A DNA stretch of 6,360 nucleotides from SIG350 sp964520895 (GTDB lineage: Bacteria > Bacillota > Clostridia > TANB77 > SIG350), in NCBI GenBank assembly GCA_964520895.1, contig CAZFOR010000060.1, forward strand, positions 1 through 6,360. Reading direction: 5' to 3'. The notes under the pieces were generated by a model, which had not been told where the DNA came from, ran no database searches, and was given only the letters and a program-made list of their open reading frames with translations. The translations under genes and the position numbers were made by a program. This document shows, one piece after another, positions 1 to 5,440 of this stretch (position 1 is the first letter of the stretch; each line of letters starts with the position of its first letter).

Positions 1-134
1 AGAGGTTATATAAAGTAATATTAAAAAGTGGTGTTTGTTAAGTTAGCTAATTCTTAATGTAATAAGTAGTTTCAACATGTTATTACAATATATTTGCATG
101 CAAATCCATGAAAAAAATCGAACTAAAAAATGTT
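1..134. other. upstream flank with no supported gene
   Basis: This stretch precedes the veg promoter. One + frame reads RGYIK then a TAA at 16-18, and another reads twelve codons ending in TAA at 39-41. Either could be the last codons of a gene that starts outside the window, but too little remains to tell. The rest is AT-rich intergenic DNA with the palindrome annotated separately at 92-105. Confidence 0.3.
92..105. repeat. 14-bp perfect palindrome upstream of the veg promoter
   Basis: ATTTGCATGCAAAT is a perfect inverted repeat whose right end lies 29 bases before the -35 box of the veg promoter. Its position would suit a dimeric regulator, but no regulator is known to me for this site. 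In such AT-rich DNA it could be chance, although the central GCATGC is GC-rich for this window. Confidence 0.35.
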
Positions 135-163
135 TTGACAAATAGAGGATAGTGTGATATAAT
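135..163 (+). promoter_or_regulatory. sigma-A promoter of veg
   Basis: The -35 box TTGACA (135-140) and the -10 box TATAAT (158-163) both match the consensus exactly, with a 17-base spacer and a TG at 155-156 that makes an extended -10. Transcription should start near 170, giving a leader of about 25 bases. The veg promoter of Bacillus subtilis is a classic very strong vegetative promoter, and this one looks equally strong. Confidence 0.9.
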
Positions 164-193
164 TCAAACAGATTATGAATAAGAGGTGGTCAC

Positions 194-478
194 ATGTTTG
201 AAAAAAAAGATGTAACACAAGTAAAAAAAGACATAGAAGCTTGTGTAGGACAAAAGATTATGCTTAAAAGTAATTTGGGGAGAAATAAAATAGTTGAAAA
301 AGAAGCTAAATTATTAAATACCTATCCAAATCTTTTTATTGTCCAATTTCAAGAAAATGAAAGAAAGGCTACATACAGTTATACTGATGTATTAATTAAG
401 TCTGTTGAAATATCAGTATCTGATGGAAAGAGTGATTATCATAATTTATTCTATAATGATAATACAAATGTTTTTTAA
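194..478 (+). CDS. veg: Veg family protein
   Basis: The 94-residue product matches the small Veg family in length and in its conserved core: a basic N-terminal part with VGQKIMLKSNLGRNK (about residues 18-32), then TYPNLFIVQF (43-52) and YSYTDVL (61-67). These correspond to the LKAN-GGR, TYPS-FVIQ and YSYADIL blocks of the Bacillus protein. There is no signal peptide or membrane segment, so it is cytosolic. Its biochemical role is not settled. In B. subtilis it is abundantly expressed and has been linked to biofilm-gene control. The ATG is preceded by GAGGTGG (183-189). The gene is monocistronic by its own promoter and terminator, and sits just before sipL, an arrangement I recall from other Clostridia. 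Confidence 0.93.
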   Translation: MFEKKDVTQVKKDIEACVGQKIMLKSNLGRNKIVEKEAKLLNTYPNLFIVQFQENERKATYSYTDVLIKSVEISVSDGKSDYHNLFYNDNTNVF

Positions 479-500
479 TATAAAGAAAGATGGATTAAAG

Positions 501-528
501 AAAATTCCTTTTTAAGGAATTTTTTTTA
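501..528 (+). terminator. intrinsic terminator of veg
   Basis: AAAATTCCTT (501-510) pairs with AAGGAATTTT (514-523) over 10 bp around a TTT loop, and runs into an uninterrupted T tract to 527. It separates the strongly transcribed veg from the sporulation genes that follow, so sipL should have its own promoter in 528-555. I could not recognise a convincing sigma-E box pair there. Confidence 0.85.
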
Positions 529-571
529 TTGCCAAGAATATACATTAAATAAAGTGAAAGGGGGATTTTAA

Positions 572-2104
572 ATGGAATTAGATTTTAATTATAGAAATTT
601 AAAAATAAACAGAAAGGTATATGAACAAAATTATGAATTTATATTAAACCAAGATGTAATCGTTCCAGATATAAAACCAGATATATTAGAAGTTTTGCAT
701 AAAAATGCATCAATATCAATTGAAAGGAATGAACTAAATGAAAGTATGCTGAAAATTAACGGGATATCTAATGTTGAGTTTATATACATGGCAGATAATG
801 AAAATAATGATGTAAGGGGATTAAGTACAGAAATAGAACTAAATCAATCAATAGAATTACCATGTAGATATGATAATATGATACCTAATGTTAAAGGTAG
901 AATTAAAAGTTTGGATTGTAAAATTGTAAATGAAAGAAAGATATTATTAACTGTTTGTATAATATGTAATGTTTGTATAGAACTAAATGAAGAAATAAAC
1001 TATATAGGTGGATGTAATTCAAATAATGATATTCAAATATTAAATAATGAAATGGATATATCTTCACTTATATGTAGCGAAATGCAAAATATTAGTGTGA
1101 ATGAAGATATAATAATTGATAATGATAATGTTTGTGAACTGCTTGAAAGCAGTGTTAAGATAATTAATCAAGAACATAAATTAAGTTATAACAAGATTTT
1201 AGTAAAATCTGATGCTAGAATTAATCTAGTATTTTCAACAAATGAAAATGATATTTTTACTAAACAGGTACTACTACCACTAACAGGGTTTATTGATATG
1301 CAAGGTATAAATGATAATAGCATATTAGAAATAGATTATAGTATTTTAAATAAAAGTATTAAATTTTGCTGTGATGGTGATACAAAAAAGGTAGCTGTAA
1401 ATATGGAGGTAAGTGTTTTTGTAAAGAATTTTGAAAATAGTAGAATTAGTATAATTGAAGATATGTATAGTTTAACAAGAGGTATTGATTTTGAAAAAAA
1501 TATAATTGATGCAGATAGAATAATGTCATCAAAAGTTATAACACATTGTGTAAATGAAAACATACTTTTAGAAGATATAAATTGTAATGTTTATGATGTT
1601 GATATAAGTATAATAAGGTGTGAATCTAAACAAGTTAATGATAAATTGCATATTGAAGGTGATATGAAAATTGAGTTGATGTGTAAAAATTCAAATAAGA
1701 TATTTATGAAAACATATGAAATGCCATTTAGTCATGTACATGAAGATAGTACAATTAAAAATGGAAAGAGTTATGATGTTGAAGTAGATGTTCAAAATGT
1801 TAATTACCAATTAAATAACAATTCAATTGATTTAAATGTATATATGTGTTTTAAGATAACTATTAAAACTGTATCAAATTTAAATATTATAACTAATATA
1901 AAAGAAACAGAGGTAAGTAATTGTGCAAATGATAGTATAACAATATATTATGTTAAAACAGGTGATAGCCTATGGAGCATTGCTAAAAAATTTGCAACAA
2001 CTATTGAAGAAATTGCAAAATATAATGATATAAATATAGACGATATTTTATTACCTGATATACAATTATTTATACCTAAAAAAGTAATTAGAAAAGCTGT
2101 GTGA
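572..2104 (+). CDS. sipL: SipL-like spore coat morphogenesis protein (SPOCS/DUF3794 + LysM)
   Basis: The 510-residue protein has the layout of clostridial SipL, the SpoIVA-interacting protein that recruits the coat to the forespore surface and replaces SpoVID of bacilli. The N-terminal SPOCS/DUF3794 unit (about residues 5-110) carries the hallmark VPDIKPDILEVL. Two further repeat-like units appear around 200-275 and 335-400. A LysM domain closes the protein (459-502, starting YYVKTGDSLWSIAKKF). In C. difficile the LysM region binds SpoIVA. There is no signal peptide or membrane helix, as expected for a protein made in the mother-cell cytoplasm. The ribosome binding site AAAGGGGGA (557-565) fits the ATG. 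The gene follows veg, and its stop at 2102-2104 lies 4 bases before the likely ATG of yunB. The assignment is strong by domain order; the name rests on context and length. Confidence 0.85.
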   Translation: MELDFNYRNLKINRKVYEQNYEFILNQDVIVPDIKPDILEVLHKNASISIERNELNESMLKINGISNVEFIYMADNENNDVRGLSTEIELNQSIELPCRYDNMIPNVKGRIKSLDCKIVNERKILLTVCIICNVCIELNEEINYIGGCNSNNDIQILNNEMDISSLICSEMQNISVNEDIIIDNDNVCELLESSVKIINQEHKLSYNKILVKSDARINLVFSTNENDIFTKQVLLPLTGFIDMQGINDNSILEIDYSILNKSIKFCCDGDTKKVAVNMEVSVFVKNFENSRISIIEDMYSLTRGIDFEKNIIDADRIMSSKVITHCVNENILLEDINCNVYDVDISIIRCESKQVNDKLHIEGDMKIELMCKNSNKIFMKTYEMPFSHVHEDSTIKNGKSYDVEVDVQNVNYQLNNNSIDLNVYMCFKITIKTVSNLNIITNIKETEVSNCANDSITIYYVKTGDSLWSIAKKFATTIEEIAKYNDINIDDILLPDIQLFIPKKVIRKAV

Positions 2105-2108
2105 TAAT

Positions 2109-2227
2109 ATGGAACGATTTCCATTAAAAAAAAAATATTTGATACAAGATATCTAAATGATAGTTATAAACACAAAAGAGGCTTCAGTTTTCATGGTAAT
2201 TTTCGAAAAATAAATTTACCTAAAAAA
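2109..2227 (+). other. candidate 5' end of yunB, out of frame across an A10 tract
   Basis: The yunB frame stays open upstream to a TAA at 2105-2107 but contains no ATG, GTG or TTG before 2228. An ATG at 2109, four bases after the sipL stop, opens MERFPLKKK, but this frame ends at 2154-2156. Between them lies a run of ten A (2126-2135). One extra A, or a -1 shift on the run, joins the ATG to yunB and adds 40 residues, giving 251 in total. The added segment is basic (RYLNDSYKHKR, NFRKINLPKK), as expected for the cytosolic side of a membrane anchor. Neither ATG 2109 nor ATG 2228 has a good ribosome binding site, so coupling to sipL termination is likely. A sequencing error in the run is the simplest alternative. 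Confidence 0.6.
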
Positions 2228-2863
2228 ATGTATATAATAATTAGTATAATAGTATTAATTATATTTACATTTTCATATATTGTTTATGCGGTTTCACCAT
2301 TATATATGAGTTTGGTTGAAAGAAAGGCTGATTCAATTGCTATTTCTATTTCAAATAAAGCAATAAATGATGTTATTAAAGATATTGATTATTCTGATTT
2401 AATACAAATAGAAAAAGATAGCGAAGGTAAAATTAGTTTGATTAAAGCAAATACAAATATCATGAATACATTATCTAGACAGATATCTGATGAAATGGAA
2501 GAAGAATTAAATAATTTGCAAGATTCATATATTTTTATACCATTAGGAAGTGTATTTGGAAATAAGATATTTATGAATGTAGGTCCTAAGATTAAGGTAA
2601 AGTTATTACCATCTGGTGGATTTAAAACTAATTTTAAAAGTGAATTTTCATCAACAGGAATAAATCAAACATCACATAAAATTTATGTTGAAATAATATG
2701 TAATGGTACAATTATAACACCATTTTCAAATAAAACATCTAGTTTTACAAATGAAATTGTAATTTCAGAGGTTATAATTGTAGGAAATGTACCTACTACT
2801 TTCTACAATTTAGAAGGCATAGAAGGTATGCAAAAAGATGATACAATGAACGTTATGAACTAA
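2228..2863 (+). CDS. yunB: YunB-like sporulation protein (annotated from an internal Met)
   Basis: This resembles the YunB sporulation family, whose B. subtilis gene is expressed in the mother cell under sigma-E. The molecular role is not established. From this ATG the protein is 211 residues: an N-terminal membrane anchor (about 2-25, IIISIIVLIIFTFSYIVYAV), then a polar region with SISNKAINDVIKDI (40-53), the family-like LGSVFGNKIFMNVGPKIKVKLLPSG (about 106-130) and a beta-rich end with ISEVIIVGNVPTTFYNL. The chosen start has no ribosome binding site, and the coding frame continues upstream, so the true protein is probably about 251 residues, starting at 2109 through the A10 tract. It follows sipL directly and is probably co-transcribed. 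The family call is from motif memory; the truncated start is seen directly. Confidence 0.75.
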   Translation: MYIIISIIVLIIFTFSYIVYAVSPLYMSLVERKADSIAISISNKAINDVIKDIDYSDLIQIEKDSEGKISLIKANTNIMNTLSRQISDEMEEELNNLQDSYIFIPLGSVFGNKIFMNVGPKIKVKLLPSGGFKTNFKSEFSSTGINQTSHKIYVEIICNGTIITPFSNKTSSFTNEIVISEVIIVGNVPTTFYNLEGIEGMQKDDTMNVMN

Positions 2864-2880
2864 ATTATAAATTGCAAGCA

Positions 2881-2918
2881 TATAGCATAGATTTACAATT
2901 ATGTAAGTCTATGCTATA
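2881..2918 (+). terminator. 17-bp hairpin after yunB, possible terminator
   Basis: The arms 2881-2897 and 2902-2918 pair over 17 positions with a single G-T wobble around an ATTA loop. It begins 17 bases after the yunB stop. The following bases (ATTAAATCC) are not a proper T tract, so termination would be weak. The same hairpin contains the -35 and -10 boxes of the next gene's promoter, so it may instead be an operator-like palindrome. Confidence 0.5.
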
Positions 2919-2920
2919 AT
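2892..2920 (+). promoter_or_regulatory. promoter of the small membrane protein gene, embedded in a palindrome
   Basis: TTTACA (2892-2897) and TATAAT (2915-2920) are 17 bases apart, with TG at 2912-2913 giving an extended -10. Both boxes fall within the two arms of the inverted repeat at 2881-2918. Predicted start near 2927, leaving a leader of about 60 bases before the ATG at 2986. Confidence 0.75.
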
Positions 2921-2985
2921 TAAATCCATTAATTTTATTGTTGTAAAGTAAGCAGTTATTGTTTATTTGGAAAGGAGAATCAAAA

Positions 2986-3201
2986 ATGCTAGTATTAGGT
3001 TCATTGTATTTAGGTTTTTACATGTTGTTGGCTGTTTTGGCAGTTGTAGGTGTGATTTTAATTGCAATATGGGTTGGGATATTTTCATTGTTGGTTCAAA
3101 TCATTAATTCGGAAAGTAATACAGCATTATTTGTTCAATTTATTATACCGACGATAATAGTCGGATCTATTGTAGTAGGTATAATAATGGGATTTCGGTA
3201 G
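2986..3201 (+). CDS. small two-helix membrane protein, unknown function
   Basis: I do not recognise this 71-residue protein. It is almost wholly hydrophobic: a long first membrane segment (about residues 4-38, rich in Leu, Val and Ala), a short polar turn (INSESNTA, about 39-46) and a second segment (about 47-69) ending in GFR. The start is the ATG at 2986 because AAAGGAG (2971-2977) lies 8 bases before it. A TTG at 2959 in the same frame would place that site inside the gene. It has its own promoter and terminator, so it is a single-gene unit. The Pfam-style families of small clostridial membrane proteins are too nondescript to assign by eye. Confidence 0.75.
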   Translation: MLVLGSLYLGFYMLLAVLAVVGVILIAIWVGIFSLLVQIINSESNTALFVQFIIPTIIVGSIVVGIIMGFR

Positions 3202-3205
3202 AAAT

Positions 3206-3251
3206 AAGATAGTTAGAGTTTATAGAAATATGAATTCTAACTATCTTTTAC
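3206..3251 (+). terminator. terminator of the small membrane protein gene
   Basis: AAGATAGTTAGA (3206-3217) pairs with TCTAACTATCTT (3236-3247). The stem continues inward through a G-T pair to 3222/3231 around an eight-base loop. A short TTTT tract overlaps and follows its 3' arm. It sits 4 bases after the stop codon and isolates the gene from the RNA gene downstream. Confidence 0.75.
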
Positions 3252-3276
3252 TTACTAAATGAGATTATATAAATAT

Positions 3277-3305
3277 TTGACAAAGAATACTCTAAATGAT
3301 ATAAT
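3277..3305 (+). promoter_or_regulatory. consensus sigma-A promoter of the noncoding RNA
   Basis: TTGACA (3277-3282) and TATAAT (3300-3305) match the consensus at every position, with a 17-base spacer and TG at 3297-3298. No protein gene follows on this strand. The transcript should begin near 3312 and run into the structured RNA at 3392-3559. Such a promoter fits a highly expressed RNA gene and closely resembles the veg promoter of the same window (both contain TTGACAAA and TGATATAATT). Confidence 0.88.
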
Positions 3306-3391
3306 TTGAAAAATAAAAAATCATTTTTGATTTAGTAAATAGATTTTATTTCTATTACAAACTGTTATGTATCAAATATTTATTATTGATT

Positions 3392-3559
3392 TAGGGAGTT
3401 AGTTTAATAGTTAAGTTGCTTTAGTTTAACTTAACAGGAAAAAACAATGCGTGAAAATTGCTCTTTAGTAATGACGAATGAAAGAGAGAACTGTTAATAT
3501 TGAATTCCTATTCAGACAGAGATTTAACGCATATATAGGTTCGATGCCTATACTCCTTA
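3392..3559 (+). ncRNA. structured noncoding RNA with tRNA-like elbow, probable raiA-motif RNA
   Basis: The ends 3392-3399 and 3552-3559 form an 8-bp closing stem. Directly inside its 3' arm, with no spacer, is a T-arm exactly like that of tRNA: 5-bp stem 3535-3539/3547-3551 and the 7-base loop TTCGATG (3540-3546). Other helices are GTTAAGTT/AACTTAAC (3410-3417/3428-3435), ATGCGT/ACGCAT (3447-3452/3527-3532), CTCTTT/AAAGAG (3461-3466/3481-3486) and TGAAT/ATTCA (3501-3505/3510-3514). There is no anticodon arm and the region is far too long for a tRNA. Size, clostridial host, and the T-loop and D-loop-like elbow agree with what I recall of the raiA-motif RNA class, which has been tied to sporulation and aggregation in Clostridium. 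The class name is inference; the structured RNA gene itself is well supported by promoter and terminator. Confidence 0.7.
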
Positions 3560-3649
3560 CTATGTTTTCTTTCTCACAGCAAAAACAGTTTTGTTCAAAT
3601 TTCCTCCTTTAAATAAATTATATAAATTGCTAATTTGAGAAAGAAACAA
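3560..3649 (+). other. 3' tail between the RNA core and the terminator
   Basis: No gene is seen here. A weak A/T hairpin (3578-3584/3589-3595) lacks a T tract and is not a convincing terminator, so the RNA probably extends to 3678. The tail contains CCTCCTTT (3603-3610), the same string as the anti-Shine-Dalgarno end of 16S rRNA. Confidence 0.4.
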
Positions 3650-3685
3650 AAAGAGGATATACGATGTATATCCTCTTTGTCTTTT
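3650..3685. terminator. bidirectional terminator between the noncoding RNA and tyrS
   Basis: A perfect 13-bp stem (3650-3662 with 3666-3678) closes on a GAT loop. On the + strand it is followed by GTCTTTTTG, ending the noncoding RNA. On the - strand it is followed by TTTGTTTCTTT, ending the tyrS operon 20 bases after its stop codon. One hairpin thus serves two converging transcripts. Confidence 0.88.
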
Positions 3686-3697
3686 TGTATTATGTAA

Positions 3698-4921
3698 TTA
3701 AATAAGTTCTAATTTATGAAAAACTTTTTTACCTTTTTTAATTACTATATAATTCTCTACAAAGTCATTTTCATTTATTATATAATTTATATCAGTAATT
3801 TTATTGTCATTAATACTTATACCACCTTGATCAATTAATATTCTTGCTTGTCCTTTAGAAGGAGCAAGATTTGTTAAAATCAAAGCATCTAATATATTTC
3901 CAGTAAAATCAGTTTTTTTAATTTGTGTTGTAGGGATATTATCAGTATTTAATTTACCACTAAACAATTCTTCAGATGTTTGTTTTGCTTTTAAAGCTTC
4001 TTCTTCACCATGGATTATTTTAGTTATTTCAAATGCTGCAACTTTTTTGGCTTCATTTATTTGTGCATCTTTAAGATTTGATAATCTATCTATCTCGTCC
4101 ATAGGTAAATATGTTAATAATGATAATACATTTTTTGCATCTGCATCATCTATATTTACCCAATATTGATAAAATTCATATGGTGAAGTTTTCTCAGGAT
4201 TAAGCCATAATGCACCAGCTACGGTTTTACCCATTTTTACACCAGTAGATGTTGTAAGTAATTTAAATGTTAATCCAAATGCAGGTGTTTGTTTTACTTT
4301 TCTAATAAGGTCAACACCACCTAAAATATTTGACCATTGGTCATTTCCTCCAAGTTCTAATCTGCAACCATAATTATTAAATAATTCCAAAAAATCATAA
4401 GATTGCATTAACATATAGTTAAATTCTAAAAATGTTAAACCTCTTTCCATTCTTTGTTTAAAACATTCAGCTGTAAGCATTCTGTTTACTGAAAAATGCA
4501 CACCTATATCACGAATAAACTCCATATAATTTAAGTTTAATAACCAATCTGCATTATTAACAATAATGGCTTTGTTTTCTCCTTCAAAATCAAGAAATTT
4601 AGACATTTGTGTTTTAAAACATTCAACATTATGATTAATATCTTCTTTTGTTAGCATTTTTCTCATATCAGTTTTTCCAGAAGGATCACCAATCATTGCA
4701 GTTGCACCACCAATTAACAAAATAGGTGTATGACCTGCTTTTTGCATATGTGATGCTACCATCAATGATATAAAATGACCTATATGTAAACTATCAGCTG
4801 TAGGATCAAAGCCAATATAAAAAGTAGTTTTTTCCTTACCTAACCAATCTTTTAATTCATCTTCAAATGTTACTTGTTCAATATAACCTCTTTCAGTTAA
4901 CGTATCCCAAACGTTATTCAT
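3698..4921 (-). CDS. tyrS: tyrosine--tRNA ligase
   Basis: TyrRS charges tRNA-Tyr with tyrosine in the cytosol. From the ATG at 4921 the protein has 407 residues, the normal size for the bacterial TyrS form. Visible are the [12 protein letters not shown] motif with HIGH at 46-49, the tyrosine-pocket motif Y169-xxx-Q173-xx-D176, GGNDQW (191-196), the KMSKS-loop variant KMGKT (229-233) and a C-terminal S4-like RNA-binding domain (about 343-404, [13 protein letters not shown]). An in-frame TTG at 4930 would give 410 residues, but the ribosome binding site AAAAGGGG (4931-4938) touches it, whereas it is 9 bases from the ATG. The gene overlaps the zinc-ribbon gene upstream by 8 bases, so the two are probably translationally coupled. 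No T-box leader precedes the operon. Confidence 0.97.
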   Translation of the reverse strand: MNNVWDTLTERGYIEQVTFEDELKDWLGKEKTTFYIGFDPTADSLHIGHFISLMVASHMQKAGHTPILLIGGATAMIGDPSGKTDMRKMLTKEDINHNVECFKTQMSKFLDFEGENKAIIVNNADWLLNLNYMEFIRDIGVHFSVNRMLTAECFKQRMERGLTFLEFNYMLMQSYDFLELFNNYGCRLELGGNDQWSNILGGVDLIRKVKQTPAFGLTFKLLTTSTGVKMGKTVAGALWLNPEKTSPYEFYQYWVNIDDADAKNVLSLLTYLPMDEIDRLSNLKDAQINEAKKVAAFEITKIIHGEEEALKAKQTSEELFSGKLNTDNIPTTQIKKTDFTGNILDALILTNLAPSKGQARILIDQGGISINDNKITDINYIINENDFVENYIVIKKGKKVFHKLELI

Positions 4922-5165
4922 AACTTTCAACCCCTTTTATGTCTATTTTTTTTGCAATTTTAGAATAATCTGGCATTTCCAAAAAACGAGATAAATTTGA
5001 AGGAGCTATACCAGTAGCAAACAATATATTTTCATAAGTTAAATTTACACTTGATTGACAATAATCATTAAGTTTAGCCATATCATTATTATCATAAGGA
5101 ACACAGTTATAACATACTGTATTTTCTCCCATGTAAAAACAACCACAACGAGAACATCTTTTCAT
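4914..5165 (-). CDS. small zinc-ribbon protein, YvyF-like N-terminus
   Basis: This 83-residue protein starts with a four-cysteine knuckle (C4-xx-C7 and C18-xx-C21, plus C9), typical of a zinc ribbon. The second half (about residues 42-65, [22 protein letters not shown]) looks like a helix-turn-helix of the kind seen after the zinc knuckle in YvyF-type flagellar-operon proteins and MerR-like domains. It is shorter than YvyF (about 140 residues), and no flagellar gene is in the window, so I give no symbol. GGAGGT (5172-5177) precedes the ATG. It is the first gene of the tyrS operon and overlaps tyrS by 8 bases. A nucleic-acid-binding role is possible but unproven. Confidence 0.7.
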   Translation of the reverse strand: MKRCSRCGCFYMGENTVCYNCVPYDNNDMAKLNDYCQSSVNLTYENILFATGIAPSNLSRFLEMPDYSKIAKKIDIKGVESYE

Positions 5166-5201
5166 TTTTTTACCTCCGATTAATATTTTTTAACAAGTAA
5201 C

Positions 5202-5230
5202 ATTATATCATATAATTTGAGTATTTGTAA
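5202..5230 (-). promoter_or_regulatory. promoter of the zinc-ribbon gene and tyrS
   Basis: Read on the - strand, TGATATAAT (5210-5202) is a perfect extended -10. A moderate -35 box, TTACAA (5230-5225), lies 17 bases upstream. The start should be near 5195, leaving a leader of only about 30 bases, too short for a riboswitch or T-box. Confidence 0.72.
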
Positions 5231-5264
5231 TAAAATGTATGTAAAAAATGGGTTATATAAAAAA

Positions 5265-5285
5265 TGTAATATTTCTGTAATATTT
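5265..5285. repeat. tandem TGTAATATTT repeat between divergent promoters
   Basis: TGTAATATTT occurs at 5265-5274 and again at 5276-5285, a period of 11 bases, close to one helical turn. It lies between the tyrS-side and rpsF-side promoters. It could be a regulator site or simple AT-rich drift. Confidence 0.3.
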
Positions 5286-5333
5286 TTATAGTTAATAAAT
5301 TTCACTAACTTTTATAAAAATTTTCTTTTTAAC

Positions 5334-5362
5334 TTGAAATTTATGCAAATATGTGCTAATAT
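5334..5362 (+). promoter_or_regulatory. promoter of the rpsF-ssb-rpsR operon
   Basis: TTGAAA (5334-5339) and TAATAT (5357-5362) are separated by 17 bases, and TG at 5354-5355 extends the -10. Transcription should begin near 5368, almost at the first base of the leader hairpin. Confidence 0.7.
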
Positions 5363-5366
5363 ATTA

Positions 5367-5413
5367 GAGCATAGTGAAAACTATGCTCCTTACTTTATAC
5401 AAAAGTATAAGGT
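5367..5413 (+). promoter_or_regulatory. rpsF leader with two adjacent hairpins
   Basis: The first hairpin is a perfect 9-bp stem, GAGCATAGT (5367-5375) with ACTATGCTC (5380-5388), capped by a GAAA tetraloop. The second pairs 5392-5400 with 5405-5413 (9 bp, one wobble) around AAAA. The ribosome binding site follows at 5424. No T tract follows the hairpins, so these are not terminators. Leaders of rpsF operons in many bacteria bind the S6:S18 complex for autoregulation; I do not clearly see the CCG-loop signature of that motif here. Confidence 0.55.
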
Positions 5414-5440
5414 CATAAGTCCAAGAGGAGGTGAAAGAGT

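Noticed and set aside
1336..1563. - strand open reading frame inside sipL
   Set aside because: It is the antisense shadow of the SPOCS region, has no ribosome binding site, and is low-complexity Phe/Ile/Ser-rich sequence.
2959..2985. TTG at 2959 as the start of the small membrane protein
   Set aside because: The strong ribosome binding site at 2971-2977 would lie inside the gene and fits the ATG at 2986.
3393..3559. tRNA gene interrupted by an intron, or tmRNA
   Set aside because: The acceptor and T-arm are tRNA-like, but there is no anticodon arm, no encoded CCA and no recognisable group I intron. The 5' end lacks the conserved tmRNA start and no tag reading frame is seen.
3562..3610. 12-codon peptide on the - strand after AAAGGAGG
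   Set aside because: A TTG-initiated MNKTVFAVRKKT can be read after a Shine-Dalgarno-like string, but it lies beyond the tyrS terminator, has no promoter, and the same bases are explained by the + strand RNA tail.
3392..3678. T-box riboswitch for tyrS
   Set aside because: The structured RNA is on the opposite strand to tyrS and downstream of it. I see no conserved T-box bulge of the TGG-N-ACC type, and the terminator is not followed by a + strand gene.
4922..4930. TTG at 4930 as the start of tyrS
   Set aside because: The ribosome binding site AAAAGGGG abuts the TTG with no spacer, while the ATG at 4921 has a 9-base spacing and matches the usual TyrS N-terminus.
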